DNA of 8,711 nt, taken from NCBI GenBank assembly GCA_021772735.1, contig JAJFLK010000292.1:1-8711 (forward strand), read 5' to 3'. The DNA is from Candidatus Sumerlaeota bacterium (GTDB lineage: Bacteria; Sumerlaeota; Sumerlaeia; MVZB01; JAJFLK01). The notes below the pieces were generated by a model, which worked only from the letters and a program-made list of their open reading frames with translations, did not search any database and was not told the DNA's origin. The position numbers and the translations under genes were made by a program. Below, one piece after another: positions 5,625 through 8,711 of the stretch (within the stretch, counting starts at the first letter, position 1; every line of letters starts with the position of its first letter).

Positions 5625-7288
5625 ACCGTGCTTCCGCAGTTCGCATGCGCCTTGCCGCAGCCGCGCTCGTCATCGCGCTTTCGGCATGCCGCGCCGGCGA
5701 AACCGGCCAGTCCACCGAGGCGGAGAGCGCCGCCGCCGAGGCCGGCCCGCCCGGCCTCTCGCCCGCCCAAAGGAGTCCCGAATTGAAGATCGACGTGCAG
5801 CTTTCCAAGAACCTCTATGTCGTGGGAGAGGATATCTCGCTAGAAGTCCGCGTGACGAACGACGGAACGAACCCGGCCGAGATTCCCGATCCGTTCGATA
5901 CTCGCAACTCGCAACCGGTTTATCACGTCAGCGGAACGCAGACGCGCGAGTTCAGCGGTTGGTCCGCAATGAAGAAAAGCCCGGACACGCCGCCGCCCGA
6001 TGCGGGAGATATGATTAAGACGACGATCGGGCCCGGAGAAACGATCGAGGAGGACATTCCGTTCTCCGATTGGGCGCACCTGCGTGAGCCGGGAGAATAT
6101 TCGATCCAGGTTGCGCTCGACGCGCCGGAAGCGTCGGTCCGCTCGGAGAAGGTGGATTTTCAATTGGAGCTATTAAACGCGGAGTTCGCGTCGCTTGGGG
6201 TCGATCACAAGATCGGCAAAGACGAGGTGAACGTCGAGCTGCTGCACACCGGTTCGGACGGCATGCGCGTCTATCGCACGCTCTTCATCGAGGATCGGCC
6301 CGACCTGGGCGAGGCTCGCCCGTTCGCGACTTCGCTCGTCTGCGAGGCGGGCTCCAGTGCGTTGCAGATTCTCGCGCCGTGGGCGAATTACGATCGCATG
6401 GAGGAGCTTCACTCTTGGCGGGCGTGGGTCGAAGACGACGCGATGGTCGCGCACAGCCCGATGGCCGACGCGCCGATTCGCCTCTCGCTCGGCGGGCCCG
6501 TGCTCTCCATCGTCCGCCCCGCATGGATGAGCCGAGATGGGCGGCTTGAAGTCGCTTCTGTCGTCGGCGAAACGCCCGAGCTCATGCTGACGCGGTTCAC
6601 GGCGCCCTCGAGCGGTCAGGGGCCGGGCGAGGGTAGAGTCATTTGGCGTCACGCGCTTGACCGAGCTCCCGTCGGCTCCAAATGCGTCCTCTCTTCGGAG
6701 TCCGCCGGCGGCTCGCTCTATATCGCGTGGATCACACAGTCCGGCGAGGACGTCAAGATCCACATGATGTCCGACTCAAATGGCGACGCACCAGGGAAGG
6801 TTCGCGAGGCGACAATTCCAAAAGCTTACGCCGTCGAGTTCTCTTCGCCCGGCATCGCGGTCGATGATGACGGGACAGTCCGCGTCGGGGCGCTTCTTAT
6901 GGGCGAAGGCACCGAGACAAACATCACGACCGAAGATGTCGAGGTAATTTATCTCTTGCTCGCCGAATGCATCTTCCCTCCCGGGGGAGCATCGGCCGGA
7001 CAGGCGACCCGCACGCACGTGGCGACTCTGACCGACCCCCCGACGACGGCCACGGTCTCGTATTCCGCCGCACCGGGCGGCAGTGGGCAGTCCCCTTTTT
7101 GGATTGCCTGGAAAACGGGACGCGAGTTCGTCGCGGGACGAATCGGGGCCGATGCAGCGACGTTCGAGTTAGGAGGAGTGCCTTCGGTTCCGCTGGACCT
7201 GCTCGCGCTAAAGAGTTCGGTCTACCTGCTTATGCTCGATCCCGAACGCGGAGCGGAACTCGCAGCCGTGCCGGTCGCGACCGAATAA
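5621..7288 (+). CDS. Lipoprotein with Ig/protease-inhibitor-like N-terminal domain and propeller-like C-terminal region; candidate immunity protein
   Basis: This 555-aa protein begins with a lipoprotein signal: basic n-region (R3, R8, R10), hydrophobic LAAAALVIAL, and lipobox LSAC with C23 as the lipidated residue. Arg rather than Asp follows the Cys, which favours outer-membrane retention by the Escherichia coli rule. A low-complexity Glu/Ala/Pro linker (24-54) is followed by an Ig-like beta domain at about 55-168, with LYVVGEDISLEVRVTNDG, TIGPGETIEEDI and LREPGEYSIQVAL. That layout resembles BsuPI-type proteinase-inhibitor domains and other bacterial Ig-like domains. From about 200 to the end the protein is all-beta, with roughly five weak repeats such as SLYIAWITQSGEDVKIHMM and SPFWIAWKTGREFVAG, suggesting a beta-propeller. 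No enzyme motif is seen. I chose the ATG at 5621 because it gives the lipobox and the ATGA overlap; an earlier ATG at 5543 would bury the signal peptide. Tight coupling to the protease gene suggests self-protection. Alternatively it is a surface anchor or substrate-binding partner. Confidence 0.75.
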   Translation: MNRASAVRMRLAAAALVIALSACRAGETGQSTEAESAAAEAGPPGLSPAQRSPELKIDVQLSKNLYVVGEDISLEVRVTNDGTNPAEIPDPFDTRNSQPVYHVSGTQTREFSGWSAMKKSPDTPPPDAGDMIKTTIGPGETIEEDIPFSDWAHLREPGEYSIQVALDAPEASVRSEKVDFQLELLNAEFASLGVDHKIGKDEVNVELLHTGSDGMRVYRTLFIEDRPDLGEARPFATSLVCEAGSSALQILAPWANYDRMEELHSWRAWVEDDAMVAHSPMADAPIRLSLGGPVLSIVRPAWMSRDGRLEVASVVGETPELMLTRFTAPSSGQGPGEGRVIWRHALDRAPVGSKCVLSSESAGGSLYIAWITQSGEDVKIHMMSDSNGDAPGKVREATIPKAYAVEFSSPGIAVDDDGTVRVGALLMGEGTETNITTEDVEVIYLLLAECIFPPGGASAGQATRTHVATLTDPPTTATVSYSAAPGGSGQSPFWIAWKTGREFVAGRIGADAATFELGGVPSVPLDLLALKSSVYLLMLDPERGAELAAVPVATE

Positions 7289-7373
7289 TTGCACCAAGTC
7301 CGGAGCGACACGCGCTCGGGCCAAATCAAATTGCCATCCGGATCGTCATCTATATCGTCGAAAGGCTTCGGGC

Positions 7374-8711
7374 CTATTGAGCCTCTGCTTCGCGGGCGGC
7401 TTTTTCTTTCTCGAACCACTCGTGCTCGGGCCGCCCCAGAACAGCGTCGATCGCCTCGTTCACGGCCTGGCCCTCGGCCTCTTTGCCCTCTTCGATCGCA
7501 TGCTCTGCAAGCTCGCGCGCCTGCGGGATCAGCTCCATATAAAACCGCTCAGCGACTTCATACATGCCATGCCAATGGGCGTAATCCGGAGCCATCATCG
7601 ACGCGCCATGACGCGCCCGCCTGCCTTCGTGATGCCACAGATAGAACCACGTCCATTCGATCTCGTCGTCAAATTGCGTCTTCGTGATCAGGCCCTGCGC
7701 GCGCAACGCACCGACAATACCCTTGCCGGGCTTGGCGAACTTCTCATTAAACAGAACGACGAAGTCGTCATACTGGCTGTAAAACCCGTTCACATAATTC
7801 GTCGTATGGCAGTGCAGGCAGACCTGCTTCATTCGTTCGCGTTTGTTAACGGCCGTATCCGCAATGAGCGCGGCGCGTTCGGCCGGGTCGGTCTCTTTGA
7901 TGACGTTGTGGTCCGCGTCGGTATCCATGACCAGACTGACCGGAGGCCGGTTCGTCCACGATATCCTTTCGCCCGGATCGTGCGTGATGCGCCCGCCATT
8001 ACGCGTGTGGCCGGACATATGACACGTCGCGCACGTCGGCGCGGCCGAGTAATCCTCGCCCAGGATCCACGTCTTCGAATCCAAGTTCATGGAGTCTTTC
8101 AAGTCGCGGAAAGCCACTCCATGCTTGGACTCCTCATAGATTTCCTTCTGCGGATGATCCGGCCCGAGATGGCACTTGCCGCAGTTCTCAGGCTGACGCG
8201 CTCGACGCGGCGAGAAGTCATGGCGGCTGTGGCATGCCGAGCACGAGCCCGCCGATCCATCCAGGTTGAGCCTCCCGATACCGGTGTTGGGCCAGGTCGC
8301 GGTGGCGAGCATCGGCTTGCCGTCCTTATCGCGAGCGATCCGGGCGACGGCATCGGCGTTGGTCGGCTTGCCGTTCTCATCGGGTCGCAGATCGTCCACC
8401 GTGATCACGCCACCCTCGCTGCCGATCAGGCCGACCTTGGAGCCGTGGCACTGCATGCACCCGGTCGAAACGCTGGCCATGCCGTTGACGATATCGACCG
8501 ACCGGCCCGGAGTCGGCGAATGGGGATTGAACGGCTCGCGTGAGCCCTCGACCGTCTCGGCAAGGAAGTTATCAAGCGAGGCCAGGATATTGCCCGCCTT
8601 GGAGTGATGGCTCACGGCAAACTCGTGAGCCTCGGTGACGTGGCATTGCGCGCAATCGCGCGGCGTAACGATCGTCGCGATGTTCTCACCGTAATGAGGA
8701 AACACATCGGC
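7374..8711 (-). CDS. HAO-like multiheme cytochrome c, N-terminal part outside window
   Basis: About 445 residues are visible, ending in TAG at 7376-7374. The frame is open to the right edge, so the GTG at 8705 is not a convincing start. Six CXXCH heme sites are seen, in protein order: CAQCH (8654-8640), CMQCH (8459-8445), CSACH (8243-8229), CGKCH (8183-8169), CATCH (8033-8019) and CLHCH (7820-7806). HAO-family proteins have eight, so one or two more, plus the signal peptide, probably lie beyond 8711. After the last heme site come NYVNGFYSQYDDFVVLFNEK and MMAPDYAHWHGMYEVAERFY, then a charged C-terminal helix; this tail is typical of the hydroxylamine oxidoreductase/octaheme family. Such proteins act in the periplasm (or the equivalent compartment) on hydroxylamine, hydrazine, nitrite or NO. 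Which direction this one works cannot be told here. It converges on the lipoprotein gene with an 85-bp gap and is probably unrelated to the effector cassette. Confidence 0.88.
   Translation of the reverse strand, partial: ADVFPHYGENIATIVTPRDCAQCHVTEAHEFAVSHHSKAGNILASLDNFLAETVEGSREPFNPHSPTPGRSVDIVNGMASVSTGCMQCHGSKVGLIGSEGGVITVDDLRPDENGKPTNADAVARIARDKDGKPMLATATWPNTGIGRLNLDGSAGSCSACHSRHDFSPRRARQPENCGKCHLGPDHPQKEIYEESKHGVAFRDLKDSMNLDSKTWILGEDYSAAPTCATCHMSGHTRNGGRITHDPGERISWTNRPPVSLVMDTDADHNVIKETDPAERAALIADTAVNKRERMKQVCLHCHTTNYVNGFYSQYDDFVVLFNEKFAKPGKGIVGALRAQGLITKTQFDDEIEWTWFYLWHHEGRRARHGASMMAPDYAHWHGMYEVAERFYMELIPQARELAEHAIEEGKEAEGQAVNEAIDAVLGRPEHEWFEKEKAAREAEAQ
7566..7589 (-). other. HAO-type C-terminal PDYAHWHG motif in the multiheme cytochrome
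   Basis: The motif lies downstream of the last heme site. In hydroxylamine-oxidising HAOs a tyrosine in the C-terminal region (Tyr467 in Nitrosomonas europaea) is covalently linked to the catalytic P460 heme of a neighbouring subunit; reductive homologues lack it. The Tyr codon at 7583-7581 is the best candidate here by position and context, but I cannot align it, so the correspondence is inference. Confidence 0.4.

Noticed and set aside
6173..6763. Minus-strand frame of 196 codons inside the lipoprotein gene
   Set aside because: Arg-rich composition and no domain; the plus-strand frame has a lipobox and an operon context.
7289..7373. Possible bidirectional terminator between the converging lipoprotein and cytochrome genes
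   Set aside because: I could not find a stable hairpin followed by a T-run on either strand; termination may be Rho-dependent.
7377..8543. Long plus-strand open frame (388 codons) opposite the cytochrome gene
   Set aside because: It is antisense to a gene with six heme motifs and HAO-type sequence; its translation is Arg/Leu-rich and domain-free, as expected from GC-rich codon bias.
1..8711. tRNA, rRNA, CRISPR array, insertion sequence or attachment site
   Set aside because: No cloverleaf, spaced direct repeats, transposase motifs or flanking terminal inverted repeats were seen on reading both strands.

Overview
The window is GC-rich and densely coded. It suggests a diderm (Gram-negative-type) bacterium: it holds a lipoprotein with a lipobox, a multiheme c-type cytochrome of the hydroxylamine-oxidoreductase (HAO) kind, and a PAAR-spike effector cassette. 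The cytochrome and the codon style are compatible with Planctomycetota (Phycisphaerae-like) or a related deep lineage, but I cannot fix the taxon from sequence alone.

Layout. Positions 2-490 (+) carry the 3' end of what is probably a polytopic membrane glycosyltransferase. Converging on it is a single-domain response regulator (587-1201, -). A 372-bp divergent intergenic region (1202-1573) follows. It should hold the promoters for the regulator and for a five-gene plus-strand cluster: a PAAR-repeat spike-tip protein with a 25-glycine linker (1574-2245), a DUF4123-type effector chaperone/adaptor (2309-2821), a 126-aa protein of unknown function (2859-3239), a 793-aa multidomain metalloprotease of metzincin type (3243-5624), and a 555-aa lipoprotein that overlaps it by ATGA (5621-7288). 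Converging from the right is the 3' part of the HAO-like multiheme cytochrome gene (7374-8711, -), whose N-terminal end lies outside the window.

How the genes work together (inference). The cluster has the architecture of a contractile-injection-system (T6SS or T6SS-like) effector cassette: spike tip, loading chaperone, small accessory protein, toxic cargo enzyme, and a translationally coupled surface or periplasmic lipoprotein that is the best immunity candidate. The cargo has no secretion signal. It begins with an amphipathic hendecad-repeat helix, continues with two beta-sandwich-like domains, and ends in a zinc protease domain with a three-His zinc site and a Met-turn Met-Ser-Tyr. No sheath, tube, baseplate or VgrG gene lies in the window, so the cassette is an orphan relative to its delivery machine. 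The flanking glycosyltransferase, response regulator and cytochrome look like unrelated chromosomal genes.
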